54,220 nucleotides of DNA from Lachnospiraceae bacterium (GCA_015057165.1 SVEY01000005.1:1-54220), one strand, 5' to 3'; numbered from the stretch's first letter, positions 1 to 9,342 are shown. The notes: a model not told the origin generated them from the sequence alone. Numbers and translations: made by a program.

Positions 1-75
1 ATTATATATAAAGAAACAGACCTGCATTGGCAATGGCCAATGCAGGTCTGCTATTTAGAGACTATTTTTACAGCC
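1..75. repeat. Left copy of 75-bp inverted repeat with 14-6-14 hairpin
   Basis: Positions 1-75 are the reverse complement of 24862-24936 with one mismatch seen (position 10). The copy may continue left of the window. Inside it, a perfect 14-bp stem (17-30 with 37-50) encloses a 6-base asymmetric spacer, CAATGG. In the right copy the same spacer reads CCATTG on the plus strand, so the two sites are in opposite orientation. The repeat runs about 25 bp past the hairpin toward the recombinase, so it is more than a shared terminator stem. It could be an inversion site, a mobile intergenic repeat or a duplicated terminator. Confidence 0.9.
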
Positions 76-112
76 TCTTTTTTGTACTATAATCAACTTA
101 CGTATAAACGTA
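67..112 (+). promoter_or_regulatory. Possible promoter and operator of the recombinase gene
   Basis: A perfect TATAAT lies at 88-93. The best upstream hexamer, TTTACA at 67-72, gives a short 15-bp spacer and falls inside the inverted repeat. Downstream, TACGT-ATAA-ACGTA at 99-112 forms a dyad that could be an operator, possibly for the recombinase itself. The assignment rests on sequence match only. Confidence 0.4.
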
Positions 113-146
113 TGATTATTAATAAAAACTTAAGGAGGAAGTATTT

Positions 147-746
147 ATGGCTTATTACGGTTATGCTAGAGTTAGTACAAAAGACCAGAATGAAGATAGA
201 CAGATTATTGCCCTTCAAGAGATGAGGGTACCTATGCAGAATATATACGTTGACAGAGAATCAGGGAAAGACTTCCAGCGCAAATTCTATAAGAAACTTG
301 TAGGCCGATTAAAAAAGGGGGATGTCATGTATGTAAAAAGCATTGACAGATTAGGAAGGTGCTATAAGGATATTATAGAACAATGGAAATGTATTACTAA
401 GGAAAAGGGGGCTGATATAGTTGTTATTGATATGCCTATACTTGATACTAGAAATGGGAAAGATCTAATGGGTACTTTTCTATCAGATATAGTGCTTGCG
501 CTTCTTAGTTATGTTAGTGAAAATGAACGAGTTAACATAAGAAAGCGACAAGCTGAAGGTATTGCAATAGCAAAAGCTAAAGGCGTAAGATTTGGTCCGT
601 CTCCAAGACCGCTCCCTGAGAATTTCGATGAAGTATATCTGCAGTGGAAGCACAAAGAAATTCCAATTAATAAGGCCGCAGAAATGTGTGGCATGCCTAA
701 ATCAACTTTTTTTGATAAGGCAAAAAGATATGGGGTACGTAATTAG
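147..746 (+). CDS. Serine recombinase (resolvase/invertase family)
   Basis: 199 aa, the normal length of a small resolvase/invertase. The N-terminal catalytic domain begins with GYARVSTKDQ, giving Arg8 and the nucleophile Ser10, and later has the SIDRLGR motif with Arg68 and Arg71. The long E-helix region (SENERVNIRKRQAEG) is followed by a C-terminal helix-turn-helix around residues 170-195 (INKAAEMCGMPKSTFFDKAK). The family cuts both strands at a 2-bp crossover through a 5'-phosphoserine link and produces inversion, deletion or resolution. The start is supported by AAGGAGG eight bases upstream. It sits 72 bp inside the left inverted repeat, so that repeat or the palindromes at 778-803 and 919-938 are candidate targets. 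Whether it acts as invertase or resolvase cannot be told from the sequence. Confidence 0.93.
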   Translation: MAYYGYARVSTKDQNEDRQIIALQEMRVPMQNIYVDRESGKDFQRKFYKKLVGRLKKGDVMYVKSIDRLGRCYKDIIEQWKCITKEKGADIVVIDMPILDTRNGKDLMGTFLSDIVLALLSYVSENERVNIRKRQAEGIAIAKAKGVRFGPSPRPLPENFDEVYLQWKHKEIPINKAAEMCGMPKSTFFDKAKRYGVRN

Positions 747-777
747 AAATAAGTAGCAAATAGTTGACTAGAAAAAA

Positions 778-803
778 GTCCGAAGAAGTATACTTCTTCG
801 GAC
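778..803. repeat. Perfect 26-bp palindrome, copy 1
   Basis: This is a loop-free palindrome centred on TA, with core CGAAGAAGTATACTTCTTCG. It begins 31 bp after the recombinase stop and is flanked by A-rich sequence on the left and T-rich sequence on the right, so in RNA it could act as a terminator. The same 20-bp core recurs in direct orientation at 919-938. Two equal half-sites around a 2-bp centre would also suit a serine recombinase crossover site or a dimeric repressor. Confidence 0.85.
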
Positions 804-918
804 ATTTTCTTTACGCAAATCCACAGAAAATATTAACACATTTTTCAACAAATGTCTACATAAACTACACATGTATAGACGTCACATTTTGTATAAATCG
901 TACAACCTATTAATTATC

Positions 919-938
919 CGAAGAAGTATACTTCTTCG
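919..938. repeat. 20-bp palindrome, copy 2, before the helicase
   Basis: The core is identical to that of 778-803, 138 bp downstream, with different flanks. It ends about 30 bp before the helicase start codon, where an operator or 5'-UTR hairpin could affect expression. The 115 bp between the copies contains no gene I can support. Confidence 0.8.
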
Positions 939-967
939 AACATCATGAGATGTATCAGAGGTGGCTT

Positions 968-3043
968 ATGTCAATTATGTTGTATGAACACAATAGAATT
1001 GCATATGAATCAGCTTTATCAATGTTAGATGAGGTGGGGAAAGCTGCGATTATTCATCCCACAGGAACAGGTAAATCCTTTATTGGATTTAAACTTTGTG
1101 AGGATCATCTTGATAAAAGAATTCTATGGTTATCACCATCTTCTTACATCTTCGAGACTCAGGTTGAGAATCTGAAAGCAGAATCTGACACGACATGTAA
1201 CAACATCACTTTCATAACTTACGCAAAACTTATGAACATGTCCGTAAATGAACTTGAGGACATTCAGCCAGACTACATTATCTTAGATGAATTTCACAGA
1301 TGTGGTGCAGCTGAGTGGGGCAATGGCGTAGACAGACTTGTTGAAATGTATAGTGAAGTTCCAATCTTAGGACTTTCTGCAACAGCTATCAGATATCTGG
1401 ATAATCAGAGAAATATGGCTGAGGAACTATTTGATTCTTATATTGCAAGTGAGATGACACTTGGAGAAGCGATTGTAAGAGGAATCTTGAATCCTCCAAA
1501 GTATGTCCTATCAATTTTCTCATATAAAGATGAACTTAGTCGTTATGAGAAGAGAATTAGACTTGCTAAGAATAAGGCAGTAAGAGACAAGGCAGAAGAT
1601 TATCTTGAGAGATTACGCCGGACACTTGATAAGGCAGAAGGCTTAGATGAAATATTTAGTAAGCACATAACTGATAGAACTGGCAAATACATTATCTTCT
1701 GCGCGAATTTCGAGGCAATGAAAGAAGCAATGGATAAGACACATGAATGGTTTCGCCTAGTTGATGAAAAGCCATACATTTACCATGTATATTCCGATGA
1801 TGCATCAACATCTGCTGAGTTCAAAGAATTCAAAGATAACGAAGATGATAGTCATATGCGACTTCTCTTCTGCATCGATGCGTTAAATGAAGGCGTGCAT
1901 GTGGAAGATGTGTCAGGAGTAATTCTTCTTCGTCCGACTGTGTCGCCAATCATATATAAGCAACAGATTGGAAGGGCACTTTCTGCTTCAAGAAAGAAGA
2001 AGCCGGTGGTATTCGACATTGTCAATAATGTTGAGAATCTATATAGCATAGATGCCGTTCGTGAAGAAATGGAAGTTGCAATGCAATATATGAGACATGA
2101 AGATGCATCTGACTTAATTGTAAATGACACATTTACAATCATAGACGAAGTGAGAGAATGCGTTGCATTATTCGAGGCGTTAGAAGATACGCTTAGCGCA
2201 AGTTGGGATGTTATGTATAAGGAAGCTAAGAACTACTATAGCGAGCATGGCAATCTCTTAATTCCAGCCGCCTATGTAACACCGGAGGGACTAGGACTTG
2301 GAAGATGGATTAGAACCCAGAGACTATCAAGACAGCAAGGTGCTATGAGCCCTGATAGAATCAAGAAACTCGACGCTATTCATATGGTGTGGACAGCAGT
2401 TCTTAAGAATAAATGGTATAGAAATTATGAACTAGCCAAAGCCTTCTATGAAGAACATGGCAATCTGATAATACCATACAACTACGTAACACATGTTATA
2501 GACAGTCACAATAATAAGGTAACTGTAAAGCTTGGAATATGGATTTCAAGCCAGAGAGACAGTTATGCTAAAGGCAAACTTAGCGAAGAAAAAAAAGATA
2601 TGTTGTCCCGAATCGGAATGTCATGGGACAGATTCGATGAGAAGTGGGAGATGGGCTTCCACTGCGCTAAGAAATACTACGAAGAAAATGGAGACATCAA
2701 CTTCGTCCCAAAAGAATTAGAAGTAGATGGCTTCAATCTTAATAAATGGCTTCACACTCAGAGAGATAGAAATAACAAAGGTAAACTCTCAGAGGAGAGA
2801 AAGAGTAGATTAGATGCACTTGGTTTTAAGTGGAGCGTCCACGAAGCCTTCTGGGAAAGGGGCTATGAAAATGCTGTGTCCTACAAGAAGGCGCACGGAA
2901 ACCTCAAACTCCCAACAGGCTACGAATGTGAAGATGGCTTCAAACTCAAGTCTTGGCTAAGCAACCAGCAGACCAGGTATAGGAAGGGCACTCTAACTGA
3001 CGTTCAGATTGAGAAGCTGATGGGGATTGGGTGTATTAATTAG
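968..3043 (+). CDS. DEAD/DEAH-box helicase with four helicase-associated repeats
   Basis: Superfamily 2 helicase, 691 aa from the chosen ATG. Walker A is HPTGTGKS near residues 30-37, the Walker B/DEAH-type box is LDEFHRC, and motif III is LSATA. A C-terminal helicase domain follows, ending in the motif VI region QQIGRALSAS. From about residue 425 to the end there are four copies of the helicase-associated (HA) domain, each with a pattern like YY.EHGNL.IP ... G.W...QR. HA repeats are thought to bind nucleic acid. A GAGGTGG site just before 968 favours ATG 968 or 977 over the ATG at 950, which has none. Such helicases occur in accessory islands, and substrate and role are unknown. Confidence 0.88.
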   Translation: MSIMLYEHNRIAYESALSMLDEVGKAAIIHPTGTGKSFIGFKLCEDHLDKRILWLSPSSYIFETQVENLKAESDTTCNNITFITYAKLMNMSVNELEDIQPDYIILDEFHRCGAAEWGNGVDRLVEMYSEVPILGLSATAIRYLDNQRNMAEELFDSYIASEMTLGEAIVRGILNPPKYVLSIFSYKDELSRYEKRIRLAKNKAVRDKAEDYLERLRRTLDKAEGLDEIFSKHITDRTGKYIIFCANFEAMKEAMDKTHEWFRLVDEKPYIYHVYSDDASTSAEFKEFKDNEDDSHMRLLFCIDALNEGVHVEDVSGVILLRPTVSPIIYKQQIGRALSASRKKKPVVFDIVNNVENLYSIDAVREEMEVAMQYMRHEDASDLIVNDTFTIIDEVRECVALFEALEDTLSASWDVMYKEAKNYYSEHGNLLIPAAYVTPEGLGLGRWIRTQRLSRQQGAMSPDRIKKLDAIHMVWTAVLKNKWYRNYELAKAFYEEHGNLIIPYNYVTHVIDSHNNKVTVKLGIWISSQRDSYAKGKLSEEKKDMLSRIGMSWDRFDEKWEMGFHCAKKYYEENGDINFVPKELEVDGFNLNKWLHTQRDRNNKGKLSEERKSRLDALGFKWSVHEAFWERGYENAVSYKKAHGNLKLPTGYECEDGFKLKSWLSNQQTRYRKGTLTDVQIEKLMGIGCIN

Positions 3044-3057
3044 ATGGAAATAAGAAT

Positions 3058-3240
3058 ATGAAGCTTGAAGAAATAATAAAACTAATAGAAGTTGAATATG
3101 ATGTTCTATCAATTAGTGAAGAAGACGAAGAGGTTGTGCTTAGACTAAGGCGCAAGGAAGTTGAAAAAAATGATGATAATTGGGTGAGAGAACATATGGA
3201 AAAGTGTGGAAAAGAGCCCAATTTGTTTGATGGAGTGTAG
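3058..3240 (+). CDS. Small acidic hypothetical protein
   Basis: 60 aa, highly charged, with a Glu/Asp-rich centre (ISEEDEEVVLRLRRKE) and no membrane segment. It lies 14 bp after the helicase and 6 bp before the sugar transferase on the same strand. The ribosome site is weak (GGAAATAAG). I recognise no family. It may be a small real gene or chance coding between two genes. Confidence 0.45.
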   Translation: MKLEEIIKLIEVEYDVLSISEEDEEVVLRLRRKEVEKNDDNWVREHMEKCGKEPNLFDGV

Positions 3241-3246
3241 CTTGTT

Positions 3247-3996
3247 ATGAATAAATCCAATCCTATGGAAAACAAGAAGGTTGTTTTTGTAGAAGATGAT
3301 AATGATGAAGTTAATGCTGACGGTGTAAGAGGTCATCTTAAGGCGGTGGGTACTACTTCATATAAGGCTAATAACTATGACAAACATATAAAACGATTAA
3401 TTGACGCAGGCCTTTCATTCGCAGGGCTTGTACTTTTGTCTCCTGTATATCTTGGTTTTGCAGTTGCTATAAAGATTGATGATCCTGGACCAGTTCTTTT
3501 TACTCAAAGAAGAATTGGAAAGAATAAGAAATACTTTAAGCTTCATAAATTTAGAAGTATGAAGATGGCAACACCTCATGATATACCAACACATATGCTT
3601 GATAATCCAGACCAATATATTACCAATGTTGGAAAGTTTATGAGGAAGCATAGTATCGATGAACTCCCTCAGATATATGATATCTTCGTTGGAAATATGT
3701 CGATTATAGGTCCACGTCCAGCACTTTGGAATCAAGATGTACTAACTGCTGAAAGAGATAAATATGGTGCTAACGATATTAGACCAGGTCTTACAGGCTG
3801 GGCACAGATTAATGGAAGAGATGAATTAGAACTTCCGGAAAAAGCAAAGTTAGATGGAGTATACGCAAAGAGGTTAAAGAAAGGTGGGCTTAGCGCATTT
3901 GCCTTTGATGCTAGATGTTTTATGGGAACAGTGTTCTCTGTTCTACGTTCAGATGGTGTTGTTGAAGGCGGCGTTAAGGAGATTAAGAATGCTTAA
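3247..3996 (+). CDS. Initiating sugar-phosphate transferase of exopolysaccharide synthesis
   Basis: 249 aa bacterial sugar transferase (polyprenyl-phosphate phosphoglycosyl transferase, PglC/WcaJ catalytic type). A hydrophobic membrane anchor spans about residues 57-78 and is followed by the family signatures DDPGPVLFTQRRIG, KFRSM, the ELPQ block, IGPRPAL and PGLTGWAQI. The family moves a sugar-1-phosphate from a nucleotide sugar to undecaprenyl phosphate at the inner membrane face, the first step of a repeat unit. The acidic 45-residue N-terminal extension is unusual for the short form. The start at 3247 follows GGAGTG at about 11 bp. It heads the polysaccharide locus and overlaps the next gene. 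Confidence 0.92.
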   Translation: MNKSNPMENKKVVFVEDDNDEVNADGVRGHLKAVGTTSYKANNYDKHIKRLIDAGLSFAGLVLLSPVYLGFAVAIKIDDPGPVLFTQRRIGKNKKYFKLHKFRSMKMATPHDIPTHMLDNPDQYITNVGKFMRKHSIDELPQIYDIFVGNMSIIGPRPALWNQDVLTAERDKYGANDIRPGLTGWAQINGRDELELPEKAKLDGVYAKRLKKGGLSAFAFDARCFMGTVFSVLRSDGVVEGGVKEIKNA

Positions 3997-4876
3997 TGTA
4001 CTTATTACAGGAGCAAATTCGTATATAGGTGAGAATTTTAGAGAATATGCTCATATTCATTACAAGAATGAGTTTTCTATAGATACAGTTGATATGATAG
4101 ATGGAACCTGGCGAGAGAAAGACTTTTCGTCCTATAACATTGTCTATCATGTAGCTGGCATTGCTCATGCCGATGTTGGAAATGTTACTGAGGAAGTAAA
4201 GAAGAAATATTATGCCGTTAATACTGACCTTGCCATAGAAACAGCAAAGAAGGCAAAGAAAGATGGCGTAAAACAATTTGTCTTTATGTCATCTGCAATT
4301 ATATATGGTGACTCTGCTCCAGTAGGAAAAAGGAAAAGAATAACAAAGAAGACAAAGCCACATCCTGCTAATTTTTATGGTGATTCAAAGTGGAGAGCAG
4401 ACAAAGGTGTGAGAAAACTGGCAGATGAGAATTTCATAGTAACAGTTCTTCGTCCCCCAATGATATATGGAAAAGGAAGTAAAGGTAATTATCCAACTTT
4501 GTCAAAGATGGCAAAGAGATTACCAATCTTTCCGGATATAAAAAATGAACGCTCAATGCTATACATTGAGAATTTATGTGAGTTTTTATGTCAAGTAATG
4601 CTTCGTGGCAGAGGCGGAATCTTCTGGCCACAGAATGCAGAATATAGCAAAACCAGTGATCTAGTCAGAATGATTGCTGATGCAAATAACCACAAGATAT
4701 TCATATCTAAGTTGTGGAATGTAGGAGTAAAACTAGCAACTCTAATTCCGGGCAAACCTAGAGGCTTGGCGAATAAGGCTTTTGGAAATATGAGCTATGA
4801 CATGGGGATGAGTAAGTACGGATTTAAGTATCAAAAGTATTTAATAAACGAATCAATTGGAAGGACAGAACACTAA
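3989..4876 (+). CDS. NAD-dependent epimerase/dehydratase (extended SDR)
   Basis: 295 aa. A Rossmann start (MLNVLITGANSYIGENF) carries the glycine pattern, and the catalytic pair is in FYGDSKWRADK (YxxxK) with the preceding Ser in FMSSAIIYG. It resembles UDP-glucose 4-epimerase-type enzymes that modify nucleotide sugars, but the sugar is not predictable. The start was chosen at 3989 because AAGGAGA lies seven bases upstream and the Rossmann fold begins at once; an open frame extending to 3884 would add unrelated sequence. It overlaps the sugar transferase by 8 bp and the next gene by one base, indicating translational coupling. Confidence 0.88.
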   Translation: MLNVLITGANSYIGENFREYAHIHYKNEFSIDTVDMIDGTWREKDFSSYNIVYHVAGIAHADVGNVTEEVKKKYYAVNTDLAIETAKKAKKDGVKQFVFMSSAIIYGDSAPVGKRKRITKKTKPHPANFYGDSKWRADKGVRKLADENFIVTVLRPPMIYGKGSKGNYPTLSKMAKRLPIFPDIKNERSMLYIENLCEFLCQVMLRGRGGIFWPQNAEYSKTSDLVRMIADANNHKIFISKLWNVGVKLATLIPGKPRGLANKAFGNMSYDMGMSKYGFKYQKYLINESIGRTEH

Positions 4877-5709
4877 TGTTATCAAATCATTTAGAAGAGT
4901 ATTCTGTTCTTATGTCTGTATATAAGAACGATAACCCAAGTAATTTAAAAATTGCAATTAAGTCTATGCTTAATCAAACTATTCCGCCCGAACAATTTGT
5001 CATAGTTGAAGATGGTTATGTGAGTGATGATTTAGAAAAAATAATTAGGGAATATGAAAAAGATAGTGAGACTTTTACTATAGTTCGACTAGAAAAGAAT
5101 ATGGGACTAGGAAATGCATTGAACAATGGGCTCAAAGTATGTAGGAACGAATTGGTTGCTCGTATGGATGCGGATGATATTTCTGTATCCCAAAGGTGTG
5201 AAAAGCAGTTAAAAAGGTTTTCTGAAAAAGAAGAGTTATGCATTTTGGGAACACAAATAAAGGAATTTATAGATGTTCCAGAACATACTATTTCAAGAAG
5301 AACAGTTCCGTGTTCTTTCGATGGAATAAAAAAGTTTGCACGAAGAAGAAGCCCATTCAACCACCCAACAGTAATGTATAAAAGAAATGTAATCTTGAAA
5401 ATAGGCGGCTATCCTGTCTTAAATCGAAAAGAAGACTTGGGATTATTTGTATTAGCTGTTAATCTTGGAATTTATTCAGAGAATCTAGATGAGGATTTGT
5501 TGTACTATAGAACAAATAAATATAATCAAAAGCGAAGAAGGACATGGATAAATTGCAAAGAATACATTCAAGTCATGATGAGATTCTATAGGAGAGGTTA
5601 TATTGGGGTTTTAGATATGTGTTTCATTGTTTTGGGACAAATGTCACTATTTGTGTTACCAACGGCCATAACAAATTATTTGAGCAAAAGATATTTAAGG
5701 AAAGTATAG
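4876..5709 (+). CDS. Family 2 glycosyltransferase
   Basis: 277 aa GT-A fold transferase. The N-terminal half has SVLMSVYKND, IVEDGYVSDD and the metal-binding MDADD near residue 98, with a conserved NHPT block near 165. A C-terminal hydrophobic stretch near 250-268 may bind the membrane. GT2 enzymes add a sugar from a nucleotide donor to a lipid-linked oligosaccharide in the cytoplasm. The ATG overlaps the previous stop by one base (TAATG). Donor and linkage are unknown. Confidence 0.9.
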   Translation: MLSNHLEEYSVLMSVYKNDNPSNLKIAIKSMLNQTIPPEQFVIVEDGYVSDDLEKIIREYEKDSETFTIVRLEKNMGLGNALNNGLKVCRNELVARMDADDISVSQRCEKQLKRFSEKEELCILGTQIKEFIDVPEHTISRRTVPCSFDGIKKFARRRSPFNHPTVMYKRNVILKIGGYPVLNRKEDLGLFVLAVNLGIYSENLDEDLLYYRTNKYNQKRRRTWINCKEYIQVMMRFYRRGYIGVLDMCFIVLGQMSLFVLPTAITNYLSKRYLRKV

Positions 5710-5766
5710 AAAAACACTATCTTGGTAAAAATAGAATTATATAATTGAATTAATGGAGTGGCATTG

Positions 5767-6861
5767 ATGTGGAATCATATTAAAATTATCAAATATATAA
5801 AGAATCATATTCCTTTTTGGCTTAGAATCTTTTTGATTCGAATTTTATGTTGCGTTCAAACAGCTTATTATTGGGTGTTTCCCCAAAAAAAAGAATGGGG
5901 TTCCAAGAAAAAGGCTTTTGTCTTATTGAGCACGGATTATTCGAACTTAGGTGATCATGCAATGACATATGCGCATATTAAGATGATTAAAAAAAACTTG
6001 CCTGAATACAATGTTTATGAGGTGTTAGTTGGGGATACATTGAAATATATTAGAAATATAAAAGAAAACATCCGTTCTGAAGATATTATTACTCTAAAAG
6101 GTGGGGGGAATATCGGTGTAGAATACTATAGGGAGGAATTGTTTAGGAGGAAAATTATTAAGATGTTTCCCAATAATAGAATAATAATGTTTCCGCAAAC
6201 GGTTTATTTCCCCAATAACAAGATGGGCCGTAAACAATTTGATATAACAATAAATGTATTTAATAGCCATTCAAACCTGTACGCTTTTTTTAGAGACAGT
6301 GTCTCATATAGAACAATTTCAAATAGATTAATTTGTAATAAGTTTTTGACACCGGATATTGTGTTTTCTTTGGGAAGAATAGATATAGGCTCTGCACAAC
6401 GTAAGGGAGCTTTGATATGTATGAGAAACGATGTTGAAGGCATATATACTGAAATGGAAAAAAAACTTGTCTTTAAAACACTAGAGCAAGTGTTTGAAAG
6501 GAATGTAATAAAAACGGATACTGTTAAAGAATACATGATTTCTCGGCAGGATAGAAAGAGGGAATTGTATTCCATGTGGAAGTTAATAGAGAGTGTTAGT
6601 CTGATGATTACAGACAGACTGCATGGCATGATTTTTGCGGCATTGCTTGGCACACCGTGCATTGTTTTGAATACTTATAATCATAAACTTAGAGGTCAAT
6701 ATGAATGGATAAAGGATTTGAACTATATTTATTGTATTGAATTAGATGAAAAGTCTTTAAAAGATACTATAAAAACTGCGCTTGACACGGAAGTTTGTAG
6801 GATGGATGAATATATGTTTAAACAACGTTTTGAACAAATAGTAGATTGTTTGATGGTATGA
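5767..6861 (+). CDS. Polysaccharide pyruvyl transferase family protein
   Basis: 364 aa. The family is shown by STDYSNLGDHAM at the start of the catalytic domain, LKGGGNIG in the middle, FPQTVYF, and the C-terminal DRLHGMIFAALLGTPC block. Members transfer pyruvate from phosphoenolpyruvate to a sugar as a ketal, though some annotated members do other work. A hydrophobic segment at residues 15-35 may associate with the membrane. ATG 5767 is preferred over GTG 5758 because GGAGTGG lies six bases upstream. There is a 57-bp AT-rich gap to the previous gene. Confidence 0.87.
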   Translation: MWNHIKIIKYIKNHIPFWLRIFLIRILCCVQTAYYWVFPQKKEWGSKKKAFVLLSTDYSNLGDHAMTYAHIKMIKKNLPEYNVYEVLVGDTLKYIRNIKENIRSEDIITLKGGGNIGVEYYREELFRRKIIKMFPNNRIIMFPQTVYFPNNKMGRKQFDITINVFNSHSNLYAFFRDSVSYRTISNRLICNKFLTPDIVFSLGRIDIGSAQRKGALICMRNDVEGIYTEMEKKLVFKTLEQVFERNVIKTDTVKEYMISRQDRKRELYSMWKLIESVSLMITDRLHGMIFAALLGTPCIVLNTYNHKLRGQYEWIKDLNYIYCIELDEKSLKDTIKTALDTEVCRMDEYMFKQRFEQIVDCLMV

Positions 6862-6874
6862 GGGCTCGTAAATA

Positions 6875-7981
6875 ATGACTAAAGTGTTAGAAATAATAGG
6901 TAAAAGGCCACAAGGGGGGATAGGTTCATTTATTACAAACTATCAGTCGAATTTTCCCGGTAAAGAAGTAATACTAGATTATTTGATATTTAGTGATGAA
7001 CCTAGTGGATTATTTGATAAAAAAGTAAAAAAAATGGGTTCTAGGGTGTATGTTTTGCCAGAATTAAAAAATACTCGCTTGTTTAGAATATGGAAAAGTA
7101 TATATGATTTTTTTGAAAAATACGGTGAAGAATATGATGCTGTGCATTTACATTCGGCAAATATTGGATTTATGGTTTTTCCGGTGGCTAAAAAATGTGG
7201 GATAAATAATTTGATTGTTCACAGTCATTCAACTATGTATTCGGATAATAAAATAAATGCTTTTAGGAACTATTTTCTTTGCCTTGGCATACAAAAGCAT
7301 GCCTCCCATTATTTGGCTTGCTCTATTGCTTCTGCTGACTTTTTATTTGGGAAAAAGAATAGAAATCGTGTATTGATTTTTAACAATGCAATCGAATGTG
7401 ACAGATTTGCTTTTAAAAATGAGATTCGTACTAAATATAGAGAGCAGATGGGGGTGGAAGGTAAATTTGTGATTGGTCATGTTGGAATGTTTTATCCGGT
7501 AAAAAATCAATCTATGGTGGTTGATATATTTAAAAGCGTATGTGAAAAAATTAGTAATGCTGTTTTGATTTTAGTTGGTGAGGGCCCGTTAAAAAAAGAG
7601 GTAGAGGATAAGGTTGCAGAGTATGGATTAAACCATAAAGTTTTATTTTTAGGACAAAGATATGATGTGAATAATACTATGATGGCTATGGATGTTTTTG
7701 TGTTACCGTCCGTTTTTGAGGGCATACCTGTTGTAGGGATTGAAGCACAAGCATCGGGACTTCCTTGTTTTATTTCAGACGCAATCTCAAATGAAATAAG
7801 TTTACAGGATGTCGAGTTTTTGTCTATTAATGATACTCCAAAGGAGTGGGCTGAAATCATTATAAAAAAAGGGAGAAATGACAATATAAAACGTGAAATG
7901 GCTTATAGGGATATTTCGAGAAAAGGGTATGATATTAAAACAGAAGCGACTAAATTATATGAGTTTTATATGTCTTTGTGA
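6875..7981 (+). CDS. Family 4 glycosyltransferase
   Basis: 368 aa GT-B fold transferase. The N-terminal domain opens with VLEIIGKRPQGGIGSF and has VHLHSAN and HSHST segments. The C-terminal donor domain has GHVGMFYPVKNQ, LVGEGPLKKEV and VLPSVFEGIPVVGIEAQASG, the E-x7-E donor site of GT4. This is the pattern of EpsF-like capsule transferases acting in the cytoplasm. GAGGG lies about ten bases before the start. Codon use here and in the next genes is very AT-rich, as usual in transferred polysaccharide loci. Confidence 0.92.
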   Translation: MTKVLEIIGKRPQGGIGSFITNYQSNFPGKEVILDYLIFSDEPSGLFDKKVKKMGSRVYVLPELKNTRLFRIWKSIYDFFEKYGEEYDAVHLHSANIGFMVFPVAKKCGINNLIVHSHSTMYSDNKINAFRNYFLCLGIQKHASHYLACSIASADFLFGKKNRNRVLIFNNAIECDRFAFKNEIRTKYREQMGVEGKFVIGHVGMFYPVKNQSMVVDIFKSVCEKISNAVLILVGEGPLKKEVEDKVAEYGLNHKVLFLGQRYDVNNTMMAMDVFVLPSVFEGIPVVGIEAQASGLPCFISDAISNEISLQDVEFLSINDTPKEWAEIIIKKGRNDNIKREMAYRDISRKGYDIKTEATKLYEFYMSL

Positions 7982-7998
7982 AAAAAGGAAGGAAGCAG

Positions 7999-9255
7999 AT
8001 GACAATTAATATATGGAATAAAGGTGAAAAAGGTTTTTCCAATGCTATTCTCATATTGTATTCTGTTGGAGTTCTATTTAGTGCTTCATATTTTATGTGG
8101 GAAACATATCCTATAACAGTGGTTTATATTGTTGCAAGATTATATAAGATTTTAGTAGAGGTAGTTGTATTTTTTTATTGTTGTTTTAAACGAAGAGTAA
8201 TCAAAATTGACAATAATAGGATTGCAATGTATGTTTATATATTTATTGTATTATCTTTTATTCATTTTGCTGGTTCAGTCAAATCCTTTTATAGAGGTGG
8301 AGAATTATTATTGCTAATAGATGCTTTTATTATTCTATTTTTGTTCAATGATGAGGAGAACTCGTATGTTTTTCGTATAATAACATATGGTTTTTCGATT
8401 ATTGTTTTACCAAGTGTCATTTATTATTTGATAACCATATCATTTGGGGTGGAATTGCCATATTATAAATTATTAGGTATACATGCTGGGAAAATTAGTA
8501 GTGGTATTTATTATGAACTGAGACCATTTGGGCTAATAATAAATGCGCCTGGTGGTTATGTTGCAAGACTATGTGGGATTTATGATGAGCCAGGTGTTGT
8601 TGGAACATTTTCGGCATTATTGTTATCGGCATCAATGAAAAATACTCGCAGATTTAGAGCTGTTAATATTTTGTTATTTGTTGAAGGCGTATTGAGTTTT
8701 TCGTTTGCATTTTATCTGTTATTCTTTATATCATTATTGTTATTGTTTATTGATAAAAGCCTAATTAAAGGTATTATGCTTATTCTTTTTGTTGGTATAT
8801 GTGGAGTAATATTTTTTAACATAAATTTTGATAATCAACAAATAAATAGCATAAAAAAAAGATTTAATTATAGCATTGAGAATGGCTTGGAAATAGAGAA
8901 TGATAGATATAATAAGGAATATGAAGCAGAGTATAATAAATTCATTGAAGATGGAGGATATGAATTGGTATTCGGAAATGGATATGCCGCCTCAAGTAAA
9001 AGCGATAAGCTTTCTGGAGGAAGTGTATATTCAAGGTTGATTTATGATTATGGAATACTTGGAACAATACTATATATAGGCGTATTCTTATTTGTTTTGT
9101 TGGGCTTTGGTATTAACAAAAAGAATATTACATTTATATTAGTTTTCTTTATTTCCATATATCAGCGGCCCTATGTTCTTGTTAGAGATTTTTTTGTTAT
9201 ATATTTATGTGCATTGTTTTATTTGAAAAGATTAGAATTGAAAGATAGTGCTTAG
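7999..9255 (+). CDS. Polysaccharide polymerase (Wzy-like membrane protein)
   Basis: 418 aa, strongly hydrophobic with about ten predicted membrane helices separated by a large loop (about residues 285-345). The segment YDEPGVVGT is typical of Wzy/O-antigen polymerase proteins. Wzy joins lipid-linked repeat units on the outer face of the membrane; it fits here because a flippase (11900-13348) and an initiating transferase are present. ATG 7999 follows AAGGAAGG, which is better than the upstream GTG 7978. The family diverges strongly in sequence, so the call rests on topology, motif and context. Confidence 0.82.
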   Translation: MTINIWNKGEKGFSNAILILYSVGVLFSASYFMWETYPITVVYIVARLYKILVEVVVFFYCCFKRRVIKIDNNRIAMYVYIFIVLSFIHFAGSVKSFYRGGELLLLIDAFIILFLFNDEENSYVFRIITYGFSIIVLPSVIYYLITISFGVELPYYKLLGIHAGKISSGIYYELRPFGLIINAPGGYVARLCGIYDEPGVVGTFSALLLSASMKNTRRFRAVNILLFVEGVLSFSFAFYLLFFISLLLLFIDKSLIKGIMLILFVGICGVIFFNINFDNQQINSIKKRFNYSIENGLEIENDRYNKEYEAEYNKFIEDGGYELVFGNGYAASSKSDKLSGGSVYSRLIYDYGILGTILYIGVFLFVLLGFGINKKNITFILVFFISIYQRPYVLVRDFFVIYLCALFYLKRLELKDSA

Positions 9256-9342
9256 CAATTTATATTCATTATGCTATTTGCTATATATTCGATAGTAGAA
9301 TATATTGTTGTTTTTTATGAATTTTAAATGAGGGAAAGATTG

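Noticed and set aside
40-225. 61-codon frame starting inside the left inverted repeat
   Set aside because: It overlaps the recombinase gene in another frame, and a similar start arises from the right repeat copy only because the repeat is duplicated.
3884-3988. Upstream extension of the epimerase frame
   Set aside because: It would overlap the sugar transferase gene by over 100 bp in another frame; the ribosome site and Rossmann start both point to 3989.
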